Notes: generated from the sequence alone by a model not told the origin. A stretch of DNA of 64,000 nt from Streptomyces noursei ATCC 11455 (GCF_001704275.1 NZ_CP011533.1:3968001-4032000); one strand, 5' to 3'. Numbered from the stretch's first letter, positions 1-9,333 are shown. Translations and numbers: made by a program.

Positions 1-342
1 GGAGCCGCCGGTGGCACCGGCGGCGCTCCCGACGACGGCCGCACCCCACCCGTCCCACCGATGCCGCAACACCCGCCCTACGAGCCGTTCCCCGGCGGCG
101 GGTTCTTCCGCCCCGGGGCTCGCGACCCGGTGATCGCGGCGATGGGCGAGCGGCTGATCGCCGAGGGCTGCGACCACTACCGGCAGGGCCCCGGCCCGGA
201 GTGGAACGAGGCCCACCGCAAGTCGTACGCCTCCTGGCAACGCAAACTCGGCTTCCACGGCAAGGACGCGGACGGCGTCCCGGGCCGCGTCACCTGGGAC
301 CGCCTCCGCGTACCGAACACACAGGCCCGACCGCCCGGTTGA
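1..342 (+). CDS. Peptidoglycan-binding protein, C-terminal part (5' truncated by window edge)
   Basis: The frame is open from the first base, so the gene enters from the left and the ATG at 61 is probably internal. The visible end carries the pattern of Streptomyces peptidoglycan-binding proteins: YEPFPGGGFF, then SYASWQRKLGF, DADGVPG and TWDRL near the C terminus, a PG_binding_1-like module that would hold the protein on the cell wall. The part before base 61 is a Gly/Ala/Pro-rich linker, as expected between a catalytic or N-terminal domain and this module. What the missing N-terminal part does cannot be said. Identification rests on remembered family motifs. Confidence 0.7.
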   Translation, partial: GAAGGTGGAPDDGRTPPVPPMPQHPPYEPFPGGGFFRPGARDPVIAAMGERLIAEGCDHYRQGPGPEWNEAHRKSYASWQRKLGFHGKDADGVPGRVTWDRLRVPNTQARPPG

Positions 343-484
343 GGGGACGGGGCGACGGGCGGATCGTGGGGGTAGCCCTACCCGGAGCCCGGCGGACAGC
401 AGGATCGTCCCGGCCGGTCGCCGCCGGACATGCTGGGACCCGGCACATGCCGCTGATTCCCAGGATTTCCGGAGGCGTTGACTC

Positions 485-1660
485 GTGCGTGAACAAGCAG
501 GACAGAGGTCCCGTTCGTCCGGGCGACGGTCGGGCGGCGGTCGGCGCAGGGCCGTGACGGCCGCCGCCGCGGTGGCCGTCGGCGTGGTGGCGGTGGGCGC
601 TCCGGCGTCGCCCGCGGCGTCGGCGGCACCGGCCTCCGCGCCGCACTCCGTGCAGAAGCAACTGAACCGACTGGTACGCGAGGACGGTGTGCCCGCTGCG
701 CTGGCGAGCGTCCAAGACCGCCACGGTCACACCCGTCTCTACACCACGGGCGTCGGCGACGTGGCCACGGGCGCGAAGGTCCCCAGGGACGGCCAGGTCC
801 GCATCGGCAGCAACACCAAGACCTTCACGGCCGTGGTCGTGCTGCAACTGGTCGCCGAGGGCAAGGTCGGACTCGACGCTTCCGTCGACACCTACCTGCC
901 CGGCCTGTTGCGCGGGGACGGCATCGACGGCCGCCGCATCACCGTCCGCCAACTCCTCCAGCACACCAGCGGGCTTCCCAGCTACGTGGACCACCTCGGC
1001 GACGACATCCGCTTCTACGAGCCCGGCGAACTCCTGGACCTCGCCCTGAAGCACAAGGCCCACTTCGCCCCCGGAGCGAAGTGGGAGTACAACAACACGA
1101 ACTACCTCGTGGCGGGCCTGCTCGTCCAGAAGGTCACCGGCCACACCGTCGCCGAAGAGATCGACCGCCGCGTCGTCCGACGCATCGGCCTGCGCCACAC
1201 CTACTTCCCCGCGCCCGGCGACACGACCATCCGGGAGCGCCACCCCAAGGGCTACTACCAGGAGTCGGCGGGCGCACCCCTGGTCGACGCCACGGAATGG
1301 GACCCGTCCTGGGCATGGGCGGCAGGCCAGATGATCTCCACCAACTCCGACCTCGACCGCTTCTTCAGCGCGCTGCTGTCCGGCCGCCTCCTGCCGAAGG
1401 CCCAGCTCGACCAGATGCGCACCACCGTCTCCGCCGCCTCCCCGTTCCCCGCCGGTGCCCGCTACGGCCTGGGCATCGTGAGCAGACCGCTGTCGTGCGG
1501 CGGCGTCTACTGGGGCCACGGCGGCAGCATGACGGGATACGAGACCCGAGGCGGCGTCACCGGGAACGGCCGCGCCGCCAACGTCACGGTGACCACGCAG
1601 CCGAGCCGGACGGCCAAGGAACACATGGACAGCGTGGTGGACGCGGCCCTGTGCCGCTGA
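485..1660 (+). CDS. Secreted serine hydrolase, beta-lactamase / D-Ala-D-Ala carboxypeptidase family
   Basis: This 391-residue protein starts at GTG 485, nine bases after GGAGG at 471-475. An Arg-rich N terminus, a hydrophobic stretch (about residues 23-40) and ASAAPASA form a signal peptide, so the enzyme is exported. The active-site SxxK is SNTK (residues 109-112), followed by a tyrosine motif in WEYNNTNYL and an HGG motif in YWGHGGSMTGYE, the three signatures of the serine beta-lactamase/transpeptidase fold. Family members cut D-Ala-D-Ala peptides or related esters and amides outside the cell; the exact substrate is not evident. It is monocistronic, with its own terminator just downstream. 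Confidence 0.88.
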   Translation: MREQAGQRSRSSGRRSGGGRRRAVTAAAAVAVGVVAVGAPASPAASAAPASAPHSVQKQLNRLVREDGVPAALASVQDRHGHTRLYTTGVGDVATGAKVPRDGQVRIGSNTKTFTAVVVLQLVAEGKVGLDASVDTYLPGLLRGDGIDGRRITVRQLLQHTSGLPSYVDHLGDDIRFYEPGELLDLALKHKAHFAPGAKWEYNNTNYLVAGLLVQKVTGHTVAEEIDRRVVRRIGLRHTYFPAPGDTTIRERHPKGYYQESAGAPLVDATEWDPSWAWAAGQMISTNSDLDRFFSALLSGRLLPKAQLDQMRTTVSAASPFPAGARYGLGIVSRPLSCGGVYWGHGGSMTGYETRGGVTGNGRAANVTVTTQPSRTAKEHMDSVVDAALCR

Positions 1661-1687
1661 ACCGAACGACCCCCGGACACGGAAAAG

Positions 1688-1722
1688 GCCGGGTGACCCT
1701 CCCCCACAGAGGGCCACCCGGC
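1688..1722 (+). terminator. Terminator after the serine hydrolase gene
   Basis: GCCGGGTG-A-CCCTC (1688-1701) pairs with GAGGG-C-CACCCGGC (1709-1722) with one internal mismatch, a 7-base loop and a short T-rich tail (GTCTTT). It lies 28 bases after the stop codon. Confidence 0.75.
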
Positions 1723-1853
1723 GTCTTTCATGCGGCGGGACGAGATGACCCCCACGTCACCTCGTCCGCCTCATCCGGCGTTCCGATGGGCCCGGGTCCC
1801 GACCGCCGCCGCGGTCGGTCCACCGGTGCACACCGTGCGGTTCGCCGGACGGA

Positions 1854-2984
1854 TCAGAGGCCCTGCACCGGAAGGGCGGGCACCGCCGGGATGTTGGCGG
1901 CGTTGGTCAGGTCGGCGACGTTGGCGGGCACGACCGGGGCCAGGCCCTGGGCGCCGGCGACGGCGGCGGTCGCGGTGCCCTTGGCGTCCGTCACCACGAC
2001 GGTCACCAGGCCCTGCGCGAACGGCACCGCGTCGCTGCCCACGCCCTGCGCGAGGACGGTGGCCTGCCCGGCGACACCCTGCGCGAACGGCACGGCCTCG
2101 CCCTGGACGTTCTGCGCGAACATCTGGACGCGGCCGTCGACGACGGTCACGAACGGGGTGGTCCGACGCGCGGCGTCACCGGCGAGCGCGCCCACGTTGC
2201 CGACCGCGCCCTGGGCGACCGGCAGGACCTTGGCGACCGTCCGGGCGGCGACCGGCGGCAGCACGTCGGCGGCGGTGCGGTCGACGACCGGACGCGCGGT
2301 GGCCAGCGCACCCTGCGCCTGCTTGGTCAGCTGCTCGGGACGCAGGCCCGCACCGGCGAGGCCGGCCAGCAGGTTGTCGACCGAACCCGGGGCCTTCGGC
2401 AGACCCGGGGTCTTGGGCAGCGCCGGGACGCCGGGCAGGCCCGTGGGCAGACCGCCGGGCAGCTTGGCGGCGGGGACGCCCGGGACGGCGGGCAGCTTCG
2501 GCAGCGCGGGCAGCTTGCCGTTCACCAGCTTGCCGGCCTTGCCCAGGTCAGCGGTCTTGGCGACCTTGGAGAGCTGCTTGACGGCCTGCTTCGCCTGCTT
2601 GCCGTCGACGGCCTTCTGCACGTCACCGGCGTTCGCGTCGGGCAGCCCGGCGCCGCCGACGAGCTGGCGCACACCGTCCACGATGCCGCCGGCCTGCGGC
2701 AGCTGACCGGTGGGCAGCTTGTCGGCGGACACGCCGCCGCCGAGGACCCCGGTCGCCTTGCCGGCCGCGCCGCGCACGGTCTTGGTGGCGGTGCCGGCGG
2801 CCTTCTGGACGGTGCCGGTGACCGCGCCGGTGGGCAGGTGCTGGGCGGCACCGGTGACCGTGCCGACGGCCGGCAGGTCCGGGGTGGCCGGCAGCTGGGC
2901 GGCGTTGGCGGCGACGGAGCCGAGGGCCCACAGGCCGGTGGCGGTGGCGGCGACGGCGATGGAACGGCGGATGTTGGAGCGCAT
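1854..2984 (-). CDS. Secreted low-complexity protein of unknown function
   Basis: The protein has 376 residues from ATG 2984, preceded by AAGGA. The open frame continues upstream to 3437, but the sequence MRSNIRRSIAVAATATG starts a clear signal peptide ending near ANAA, which fixes this start. The mature part is built from Leu, Pro, Gly, Val and Ala repeats (LPAVPGVPAAKLPGG-like segments, KQAKQAVKQLSKVAK) and then repeated FAQ/VAQG motifs such as VPFAQGV. No LPXTG signal, catalytic motif or cysteine pattern is visible. It may be an exported structural or surface-associated protein of Streptomyces; I do not recognise a named family. Confidence 0.7.
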   Translation of the reverse strand: MRSNIRRSIAVAATATGLWALGSVAANAAQLPATPDLPAVGTVTGAAQHLPTGAVTGTVQKAAGTATKTVRGAAGKATGVLGGGVSADKLPTGQLPQAGGIVDGVRQLVGGAGLPDANAGDVQKAVDGKQAKQAVKQLSKVAKTADLGKAGKLVNGKLPALPKLPAVPGVPAAKLPGGLPTGLPGVPALPKTPGLPKAPGSVDNLLAGLAGAGLRPEQLTKQAQGALATARPVVDRTAADVLPPVAARTVAKVLPVAQGAVGNVGALAGDAARRTTPFVTVVDGRVQMFAQNVQGEAVPFAQGVAGQATVLAQGVGSDAVPFAQGLVTVVVTDAKGTATAAVAGAQGLAPVVPANVADLTNAANIPAVPALPVQGL

Positions 2985-3075
2985 GGTGGTGATGTCCTTC
3001 GAATTCGGGAGGTTCAACGGGCAGACCTGTGCCACCCCCGCGTGGCAGGTCGTTTCAGACGCGGAGCGGTCTGCC

Positions 3076-4002
3076 CTAGCCGGGGAATTCGAGGATTTCT
3101 TCGGCCCGTCGGCGCGTCGGGGCGCCATCGGCCGTACGGACGCAACCGGGCAGCAGCCGGAAGCGCGGGGAGTCCGCCGGAGCGGCGGCGTGCTGGTCGC
3201 CGCCACGGGGACCGTGGCCGTCGCCCGTGGTGTGCGCGGGCGGCGCGACCGGGCCCAGCGGGCCCTGGCCCGGCAGGCCGTGGTGGCCGGCGTCCCGCTG
3301 CGGCTGGGCGACGGGACGCGGCTGTGCGGCGGCGGCCGGGTGGTGCGGTGCGTCGCCGCAGTGCGCCGGGCGGAGCAGCTGCGACGCGGCCGGGCCGTCG
3401 CCGACGGGAACAGCGCCGGGACCGGCCTGGGCGCCACCGGGCACCCCGCCGTGCGCGGGCGTGCCGCCGTCGCCGGGTCGTCCCGGGTGGGTGCCGACGG
3501 GGAGGTGGACGGGCAGCGCGCCGCCGACCGTGTCCCCGATCCCGCCGATCGCCTTGACCAGGCCGGTCACCGCGTCCACCGGCTCGGTGAGCCGGCCGGT
3601 GACCGGTGCGGCGGCCTGCTCGGCGGGGCGCATCGTGCCCTCGACCGCGGCCGCCTCGGTGTCCGCGCGCCGGGTGAGTCCGGCGCCCTCCGCCTCGCCC
3701 TGGTGTGCCAACGTCGCCCCGGACTGCGGCAGTTTGCCGAGGTGCCGGGGGGTGTCGGCGCGCTGCGGGGTCTGGGCCCCGGTCAGCGCGGGTGCGGCCG
3801 GGTGGCCGTCGGCCGGCGTCCGGTCGGCGGCGTGTGCGCCGGTGCCGAAGCCGATGCCGAGGAGGACGAAGCCGACCAGGAAGAGCCCCGCCAGCAGCGC
3901 GCGCCGCACGGCCACGGTGCGCGGCAGGCGCACGGCGGCAGGCAGGGCGAACACAGCGGACAAGGAGGGGACCTTCCCATGCGGACGGGGACAGCCGGGC
4001 AC
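3076..4002 (-). CDS. Exported or membrane-anchored protein of unknown function
   Basis: The protein has up to 308 residues from GTG 4002. A GTG at 3942 (VFALPAAVRLPRTV) is an alternative start; neither has a strong Shine-Dalgarno sequence. An Arg-bearing segment followed by ALLAGLFLVGFVLLGIGFG is a signal peptide or single membrane helix, and the remainder is Ala/Gly/Pro/His-rich and probably extracellular. Positive charge before the helix and its position near residue 45 favour export. It lies upstream of the other exported gene on the same strand, about 90 bases away, so they may be co-transcribed. No function can be proposed. Confidence 0.6.
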   Translation of the reverse strand: MPGCPRPHGKVPSLSAVFALPAAVRLPRTVAVRRALLAGLFLVGFVLLGIGFGTGAHAADRTPADGHPAAPALTGAQTPQRADTPRHLGKLPQSGATLAHQGEAEGAGLTRRADTEAAAVEGTMRPAEQAAAPVTGRLTEPVDAVTGLVKAIGGIGDTVGGALPVHLPVGTHPGRPGDGGTPAHGGVPGGAQAGPGAVPVGDGPAASQLLRPAHCGDAPHHPAAAAQPRPVAQPQRDAGHHGLPGQGPLGPVAPPAHTTGDGHGPRGGDQHAAAPADSPRFRLLPGCVRTADGAPTRRRAEEILEFPG

Positions 4003-4097
4003 AGCGCCACGGTGTCGGACCCGTCACGGGTGATCGAGCGATGCCCTGATCCTTGCACGACGGGGCAGGTATCCCGCAAGTCCCCTCGGGTTTCCTG

Positions 4098-5288
4098 TCA
4101 CCGTTGCTCCGCCATGTCCGGTATGGGCAGCGGCCGTTTCTCCAGTGCGGCCGCCATCACCTCCGGAAACCGGTCGGGCGTGCAGGCGAACGCCGGTGCC
4201 CCGAGGGCGGCCAGGGCCGCCGCGTGCTCCCGGTCGTAGGCGGGCGCTCCTTCGTCGGAGAGCGCGAGCAGGGTCACGAACCGCACCCCGGACGCCGTCA
4301 TCGCGGCGACCCGCTTGAGCATCTCGTCGCGGATGCCGCCCTCGTAGAGGTCGCTGATGAGGACGACCACGGTGTCGGCGGGGCGGCGGATCCGGGACTG
4401 GCAGTAGGCCAGCGCCCGGTTGATGTCCGTGCCGCCGCCGAGCTGGGTGCCGAACAGCAGCTCCACCGGGTCGTCCAGGTGGTCCGTCAGATCGGTCACG
4501 GCGGTGTCGAAGACGACCAGCCGGGTGTCGAGGGCCCGCATCGAGGCCAGCACCGCCCCGAACACCGAGGCGTACACCACGGACGCGGCCATCGACCCGG
4601 ACTGGTCGATGCAGAGCACCACGTCCTTCTTCGCCGACTGTGCGGAGCGCCCGTATCCGATCAGCCGCTCGGGGACGACGGTGCGGTGTTCCGGGAGGTA
4701 GTGCTTGAGGTTGGCGCGGAGGGTGCGGTCCCAGTCGATGGCGCGGTGCCGCGGGCGGCGGATCCGGGCGGCGCGGTCCAGCGCCCCGGTGAGCGTGGCC
4801 CGGGTGCGGGTCGCCAGCCGCTGCTCCAGCTCTCCGACGACCTTGCGGACGACCGCCCGCGCGGTCTCCCTGGTGGTCTGCGGCATCACCTTGTTCAGGG
4901 AGAGCAGGGTTCCCACCAGGTGGACATCCGCCTCGACGGCCTCCAGCATCTCCGGCTCCAGCAGCAGCGCGGACAGCCCGAGCCGGTCGATGGCGTCACG
5001 CTGCATCACCCGCACCACGGAGGACGGGAAGTAGCTGCGGATGTCGCCCAGCCAGCGGGCCACTTGGGGGGCCGACGCGCCGAGGCCGGCCGCCCGGGCG
5101 CCGCCGCCGTCGCGCGGTCCGCGGCCCAGCCGCGGGTGTGGTCGCTGCCCGTAGAGGGACTCCAGTGCGCCGTCCATCGCGGCGTCCCTGCCGCGCAGTT
5201 CGCAGCCGGTGCCGTCCGCGCCGGCGCCGCCCAGCGCCAGTCGCCAGCGGCGCAGCCGCTCCGCGTCCCGGTCCGTCGTGCTGGTCAT
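4098..5288 (-). CDS. vWA domain protein of the MoxR-DUF5682-vWA operon
   Basis: This 396-residue protein starts at ATG 5288, after GGGAG. The C-terminal half is a von Willebrand A domain with an intact metal-ion-dependent adhesion site: CIDQSGSM (DxSxS), a TDIN segment and LISDLYEGG. The N-terminal half is helical, with many Arg residues. The start codon overlaps the stop of the DUF5682 gene (ATGA), so it is translationally coupled as the last gene of a three-gene operon. vWA proteins paired with MoxR ATPases usually act as co-chaperone or substrate adaptor. No signal peptide is present, so it is cytoplasmic. Confidence 0.9.
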   Translation of the reverse strand: MTSTTDRDAERLRRWRLALGGAGADGTGCELRGRDAAMDGALESLYGQRPHPRLGRGPRDGGGARAAGLGASAPQVARWLGDIRSYFPSSVVRVMQRDAIDRLGLSALLLEPEMLEAVEADVHLVGTLLSLNKVMPQTTRETARAVVRKVVGELEQRLATRTRATLTGALDRAARIRRPRHRAIDWDRTLRANLKHYLPEHRTVVPERLIGYGRSAQSAKKDVVLCIDQSGSMAASVVYASVFGAVLASMRALDTRLVVFDTAVTDLTDHLDDPVELLFGTQLGGGTDINRALAYCQSRIRRPADTVVVLISDLYEGGIRDEMLKRVAAMTASGVRFVTLLALSDEGAPAYDREHAAALAALGAPAFACTPDRFPEVMAAALEKRPLPIPDMAEQR

Positions 5289-7981
5289 CTTCCCACTCCC
5301 GTCGGCTTGTTGATCACTGGGGCGGTGCCTTCGGTCCCCGTGGTCCCGGCTCCGTTCCCCACGCCGTCCGCGCCCCCGCTCGTACCGTCCCGCCCGCTCC
5401 CGACCCGCTCCTTCCCGTTCTCGTCGTGCCCGTCCCCGTCCCCGTCCCCGTCCCCGTCCCCGTCCTCGTAGCCGCGCTGGGGTATGCCCAGCAGGAGTCG
5501 CAGGGTGGGCAGGACGGCGGCGGCGCGGTCGCGGTCCAGGCCGGGGCCGAAGCCGGGCGCCGCCGCGTCCACGGGGCCGGCCGCCGGGTGGCGGGATCCG
5601 CCGGACGGGCCGCGGCGGACGAGTTCGCCGAGGGTGCGCCGCACCCCGGTGTCGTATCCGCCGAAGGTCCGCCGCAGCAGCGGCAGGACGTCGACGAACG
5701 CGGCGTCCGGTACCCGCGTCAGCCAGCCGTCCACCAGTGCCAGCAGCCGTTCGTCGTGGACCAGCAGCAGGCCGCCGTCCGGGCCGCCCACGAAGCCCTC
5801 GACCCATCCGGCGGCGTCGGCGGGCGGGGTGCCGGGCGAGAGGGCGAGCCCCATCAGCCGCTCCGCGCCGTCGCCGGGCAACCGTCCGTCGTCCAGCAGC
5901 AGCCGGGCGGCCCGCCCGCGGAGCAGGCCGGGGGCGGTGTCCCGTTCGGCGAGCGTCCGGAGGACCGCCGCCCAGCGCTCCCGCAGGGGCGGGGCGGACG
6001 GCTCGGCGGTCGCCCGGTCCGGTGCCCCGGTCTCCTTCGCGACCTGCCCGAGGAGTCCGACGGCCCGGTGGGTGGCGTCGAGGTGGCCGCGCAGCTCCGC
6101 CGCGCCGTCGGCGTCCAGGCCCGCGCAGGCCGGGGGCAGCCCGACGAAGATCCGGCCGGCCAGGCCCAGCGCCACCGCGCGGAGCGCGCCGGCGTCGGTG
6201 CCGCGGACGTCCCCGTAGCGCACCGCGCGGACCAGGGCGGGCAGGGCCTGGGCGAGGTGGCCGACGTCCGCGTCGAGGGCGGCGCGGTCGGCCAGCGCCC
6301 GCATCACCACCGGCAGGGCGTCGGGCAGCCCGGCGAGCAGGCAGCGCTCGGCGAGGGCGGTGACCTCGGCGAGGACGGTGGCCTCCGCGGCGTCCGAGGC
6401 GGCCTTGGCGGTGGCCGCGGTGAGCACCGTGGTGCCCCAGACGCCGGCCTCCGCGACCCGCACGGACAACTCCGGCTCCCAGCGCAGCCGCCAGGTCTCC
6501 CGGAAGGTGCCGGTGCTGCCCCGGGAGCGGGCGGGCTCGCCCCAGGGGACGCCGAGCAGCCGCAGCCGGTGCAGCAGGCCGCTGCGGCCGGCGTCGGTCT
6601 CCTTGCGGAGGTCCAGTTCCAGCTCCCGCTCGGCCGCCTCGGGCTTGAGGCGCAGCGTCCGCTGGCAGCGGGCGAGGTCCCGTTGGAGCGGGACGGCCGG
6701 GGCGTCCTCGGGCACCTGGCCCAGCACCTCGCCGACCACCAGCCGGTCGCGGATCAGCGCGGCGGGCACGTCGGAGCCGTCGGCCATGACGGCCCGGACC
6801 GCGTCGTCGAGTTCGGCGAGGCCGGCGAGCGGACGACCGCGGATCGCGGCGAGCCCTTCGGCGAGCCGCACCGCCTCGATGACGTGCGCCGACGAGACGG
6901 CGTGGTCCTCCTCGCGGAGCAGTCGGGCGGCCTTGGTCAGCCAGCGCTCCACGGGGCGGTCGGGGACCTCGAAGAGGTGGCCGTACCACCCGGGGGAGGT
7001 GATGCCGGCGCCGTAGCCGCTGCGCCGGGCCAGCCGCCGGTGAGTCCACGGCACCCAGGTCAGCGCCGTCTTCACCTTCGGCAGGCCCTTGAGGAGCTGT
7101 CGGTCGGCGGCCACCGTGGGCGGGGCGGGGCTCCCGCCGGAGCCGGGGCGGGCGGCGGCGGGGGCCAGTGCGGGGACGTGCCAGGCCCCGCAGACCACGG
7201 CCACCGGGTCGCCGAACTCCCGCCGCGCGGCGCGCAGTCGGAGCCGCATATGGGCCTCCCGGACCGCGTCGCGGTCGGATCCGTCGTTGCCGTGGGCCGC
7301 GCGCAGTGCCGCCATGGCCTCGGCGAGCGCGACGAACGGAGCCAGCGCGTCCGCCTCGGGTCCTCCCCCGCCGTCGGCGCCTCCCCCGCCCCCGGCTCCC
7401 CTCGCGCGGGGGGACCCCCATGGCCGGCCGGCACCCCCCGGGCCGCGGTGCTCGACCACGTCCTCCCACCAGCGCTCGGGGTCGTCGTGGCCGGCGGTCC
7501 CGGCGAGTACCCGGAGGGGGTCCAGCCGCATGGCGGCGGCCGACGCCGGCGCCCCCCGCTCCCCCGTTCCCTCGCCCGTTCCCGTGCCGGGCGCGGACCC
7601 TCCTCCTCGTTCCGGCCGTTCGTCGGTCTCCGGTTCCCCGTCCGCCATGGCCAGTGAATGTGCCGCCGGAAGGTCGATGAAGCGCACCGGAACGTCGTGC
7701 TCCAGGGCCCAGCGCAGCGCCACCCACTCGGGGGAGAAGGCGGCCAGCGGCCAGAACGCCGCGCGGCCGGGGTCGTCCACGGCGTGGGCGAGCAGGGCGA
7801 CCGGTGGCCGCATCTCCGGGTGGGCGGCGAGCGGCGCCAGCGCGTCCGCCTCCGGCGGCCCCTCGATCAGCACCGCGCGGGGTGCGCACTGCTCCAGTGC
7901 GGCCCGCACCGCCCGCGCCGAACCCGGGCCGTGGTGCCGCACCCCGAGCAGCACCGGCCCGGTCCCGCTTCCGCCGGTCAT
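5285..7981 (-). CDS. DUF5682 family protein
   Basis: This 898-residue cytoplasmic protein starts at ATG 7981, whose ATGA overlaps the stop of the MoxR gene; its own stop overlaps the vWA start in the same way. The N terminus, LLGVRHHGPGSARAV and then VLIEGPPEADAL, is the hallmark of DUF5682, a large family found with MoxR, vWA and SWIM genes; its biochemical role is unknown. A HxGPGS-type loop and an FIDLPAAHSL segment look conserved. Two stretches (near residues 130-210 and 860-898) are Gly/Asp/Pro-rich linkers; the first contains a Streptomyces-type palindromic repeat. Known from family: co-occurrence. Inferred: a partner or substrate of the ATPase. Confidence 0.85.
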   Translation of the reverse strand: MTGGSGTGPVLLGVRHHGPGSARAVRAALEQCAPRAVLIEGPPEADALAPLAAHPEMRPPVALLAHAVDDPGRAAFWPLAAFSPEWVALRWALEHDVPVRFIDLPAAHSLAMADGEPETDERPERGGGSAPGTGTGEGTGERGAPASAAAMRLDPLRVLAGTAGHDDPERWWEDVVEHRGPGGAGRPWGSPRARGAGGGGGADGGGGPEADALAPFVALAEAMAALRAAHGNDGSDRDAVREAHMRLRLRAARREFGDPVAVVCGAWHVPALAPAAARPGSGGSPAPPTVAADRQLLKGLPKVKTALTWVPWTHRRLARRSGYGAGITSPGWYGHLFEVPDRPVERWLTKAARLLREEDHAVSSAHVIEAVRLAEGLAAIRGRPLAGLAELDDAVRAVMADGSDVPAALIRDRLVVGEVLGQVPEDAPAVPLQRDLARCQRTLRLKPEAAERELELDLRKETDAGRSGLLHRLRLLGVPWGEPARSRGSTGTFRETWRLRWEPELSVRVAEAGVWGTTVLTAATAKAASDAAEATVLAEVTALAERCLLAGLPDALPVVMRALADRAALDADVGHLAQALPALVRAVRYGDVRGTDAGALRAVALGLAGRIFVGLPPACAGLDADGAAELRGHLDATHRAVGLLGQVAKETGAPDRATAEPSAPPLRERWAAVLRTLAERDTAPGLLRGRAARLLLDDGRLPGDGAERLMGLALSPGTPPADAAGWVEGFVGGPDGGLLLVHDERLLALVDGWLTRVPDAAFVDVLPLLRRTFGGYDTGVRRTLGELVRRGPSGGSRHPAAGPVDAAAPGFGPGLDRDRAAAVLPTLRLLLGIPQRGYEDGDGDGDGDGDGHDENGKERVGSGRDGTSGGADGVGNGAGTTGTEGTAPVINKPTGVGR
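7395..7423. repeat. Palindromic repeat inside the DUF5682 gene
   Basis: Here a CTCCCC arm and a GGGGGGACCCCC arm flank a GCGCG centre. The ending GGGGGGACCCCCAT is shared with the repeat at 49935-49968 inside the GMC oxidoreductase gene. This resembles a dispersed palindromic element common in Streptomyces intergenic DNA, here carried in frame within a low-complexity linker. Confidence 0.5.
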
Positions 7982-9105
7982 GCGCCCACCTCCCGGCAGG
8001 CGCGGTAGAAGTCCTTCCAGCCGTCCCGCTCGCGCACCACGGTCTCCAGGTACTCCTGCCAGACGACGCGGTCCGCGGCCGGATCGCGGACCACCGCGCC
8101 GAGGATGCCGGCGGCCACGTCCCCGGGGCGCAGCACGCCGTCCCCGAAGTGGGTGGCCAGTGCCAGGCCGCTGGTGACGACCGAGATGGCCTCGGCCGTG
8201 GAGAGCGTCCCGGACGGCGACTTGAGCTTGGTGCGGCCGTCGGTCGTGACGCCGTCCCGCAGCTCGCGGAAGACCGTCACCACGCGGCGGATCTCGTCCA
8301 TCCCCTGGGGCGCGGGCGGGAGTCGGAGCGAACTCCCGATCTGTGCGACGCGCCGCGCGACGATGTCCACCTCGTCCTCCGGGGTGGCGGGCAGCGGCAG
8401 GACGACGGTGTTGAAGCGGCGGCGCAGCGCGCTGGAGAGGTCGTTGACGCCGCGGTCGCGGTCGTTGGCCGTGGCGATCAGGTTGAAGCCGTGGACGGCC
8501 TGGACCTCCTGCCCCAACTCCGGTATCGGCAGGGTCTTCTCCGACAGGAGGGTGATGAGGGTGTCCTGGACGTCGGCCGGGATCCGGGTCAGCTCCTCGA
8601 CCCGCGCGGTCATCCCCTGTGCCATCGCCCGCATGACGGGGCCGGGCACCAGGGCGTCGGCGCTGGGGCCCTGGGCGAGCAACCGGGCGTAGTTCCAGCC
8701 GTAGCGGATCGCCTCCTCGGGGGTGCCGGCGGTGCCCTGCACCAGCAGGGTGGAGTCGCCGCTGACCGCCGCCGCCAGGTGCTCCGACACCCAGGTCTTG
8801 GCGGTGCCGGGCACGCCGAGCAGCAGCAGCGCGCGATCGGTGGCGAGGGTCGTCACCGCGACTTCGACGATCCGCCGCGGGCCGACGTACTTGGGCGTGA
8901 TGACCGTGCCGTCGGCGAGCGTGCCGCCGAGCAGATACGTCGCGACCGCCCAGGGCGAGAGCCGCCAGCGCTCCGGCCGGGGCCGGTCGTCGGCCGCGGC
9001 GAGCGCCGCCAGCTCGTGCGCGAAGGCGACTTCGGCGTGCGGTCGCAGTGCCTCCCCGGACCCGCCGTGCGCCCCACCCGCTGTGGTGATGCCGTTCTCG
9101 GACAT
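7978..9105 (-). CDS. MoxR-type AAA+ ATPase
   Basis: This 375-residue protein starts at ATG 9105, after GAGGGGGAAG. The Walker A is GVPGTAKT (residues 97-104), followed by TAGTPEEAIRYGWNYA, LIATANDRDRG (sensor-1 region) and SSALRRRFN (arginine finger). Where most MoxR proteins have a hydrophobic-D-E Walker B, this one reads ARVEELTRIP, so the first acidic position is Glu. It heads the operon MoxR-DUF5682-vWA with ATGA overlaps at both junctions. MoxR ATPases remodel or activate partner proteins with vWA co-factors. Transcription probably starts at the damage-type promoter at 9174-9196. Confidence 0.92.
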   Translation of the reverse strand: MSENGITTAGGAHGGSGEALRPHAEVAFAHELAALAAADDRPRPERWRLSPWAVATYLLGGTLADGTVITPKYVGPRRIVEVAVTTLATDRALLLLGVPGTAKTWVSEHLAAAVSGDSTLLVQGTAGTPEEAIRYGWNYARLLAQGPSADALVPGPVMRAMAQGMTARVEELTRIPADVQDTLITLLSEKTLPIPELGQEVQAVHGFNLIATANDRDRGVNDLSSALRRRFNTVVLPLPATPEDEVDIVARRVAQIGSSLRLPPAPQGMDEIRRVVTVFRELRDGVTTDGRTKLKSPSGTLSTAEAISVVTSGLALATHFGDGVLRPGDVAAGILGAVVRDPAADRVVWQEYLETVVRERDGWKDFYRACREVGA

Positions 9106-9173
9106 GCTTCCCCCTCGTCGCGCGATGTGCGGCCGGCGCCCCGCGCGGATCCCGCCGGCGACTTGCGGTTCCC

Positions 9174-9196
9174 AGCCTGCACCAGACCACTGACAA
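9174..9196 (-). promoter_or_regulatory. RecA-independent DNA-damage (PafBC-type) promoter for the MoxR operon
   Basis: Read on the minus strand: TTGTCAGTG (9196-9188), eight bases, then CAGGCT (9179-9174). The actinobacterial RecA-NDp consensus is TTGTCRGTG-N8-TANNNT. The -35 part is exact; the -10 has C instead of T at its first base. The leader to the MoxR start is about 60 bases. Confidence 0.65.
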
Positions 9197-9247
9197 CGCC
9201 CTCGAAAATCGTTGCTGACCTGCGGAGTTGCCGACGGGCGAGGGCGA

Positions 9248-9270
9248 TTGTCAGTGCCGCGTCGTAGCGT
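9248..9270 (+). promoter_or_regulatory. RecA-independent DNA-damage (PafBC-type) promoter for the SWIM gene
   Basis: TTGTCAGTG (9248-9256), eight bases (CCGCGTCG), TAGCGT (9265-9270): an exact match to TTGTCRGTG-N8-TANNNT. It forms one arm of an inverted repeat with the opposite promoter; the extended arms are 9188-9204 and 9239-9256, with one bulged A. This suggests joint control of both operons. Confidence 0.8.
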
Positions 9271-9333
9271 CGGAGACAGTGAATCCGCAGGGGTTCGACG
9301 GCAGGGGTTCGACGGGAGTCCGCAGGGGGTCGG

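Noticed and set aside
485..1717. Long minus-strand frame of 475 codons opposite the serine hydrolase
   Set aside because: It is antisense to a gene with all catalytic motifs, is Arg/Gly/Val-biased and has no ribosome site.
4098..9196. Very long minus-strand frames (over 1200 codons) joining vWA, DUF5682 and MoxR regions
   Set aside because: They arise because stops are rare in GC-rich DNA; family homology, ribosome sites and ATGA overlaps fix three separate genes.
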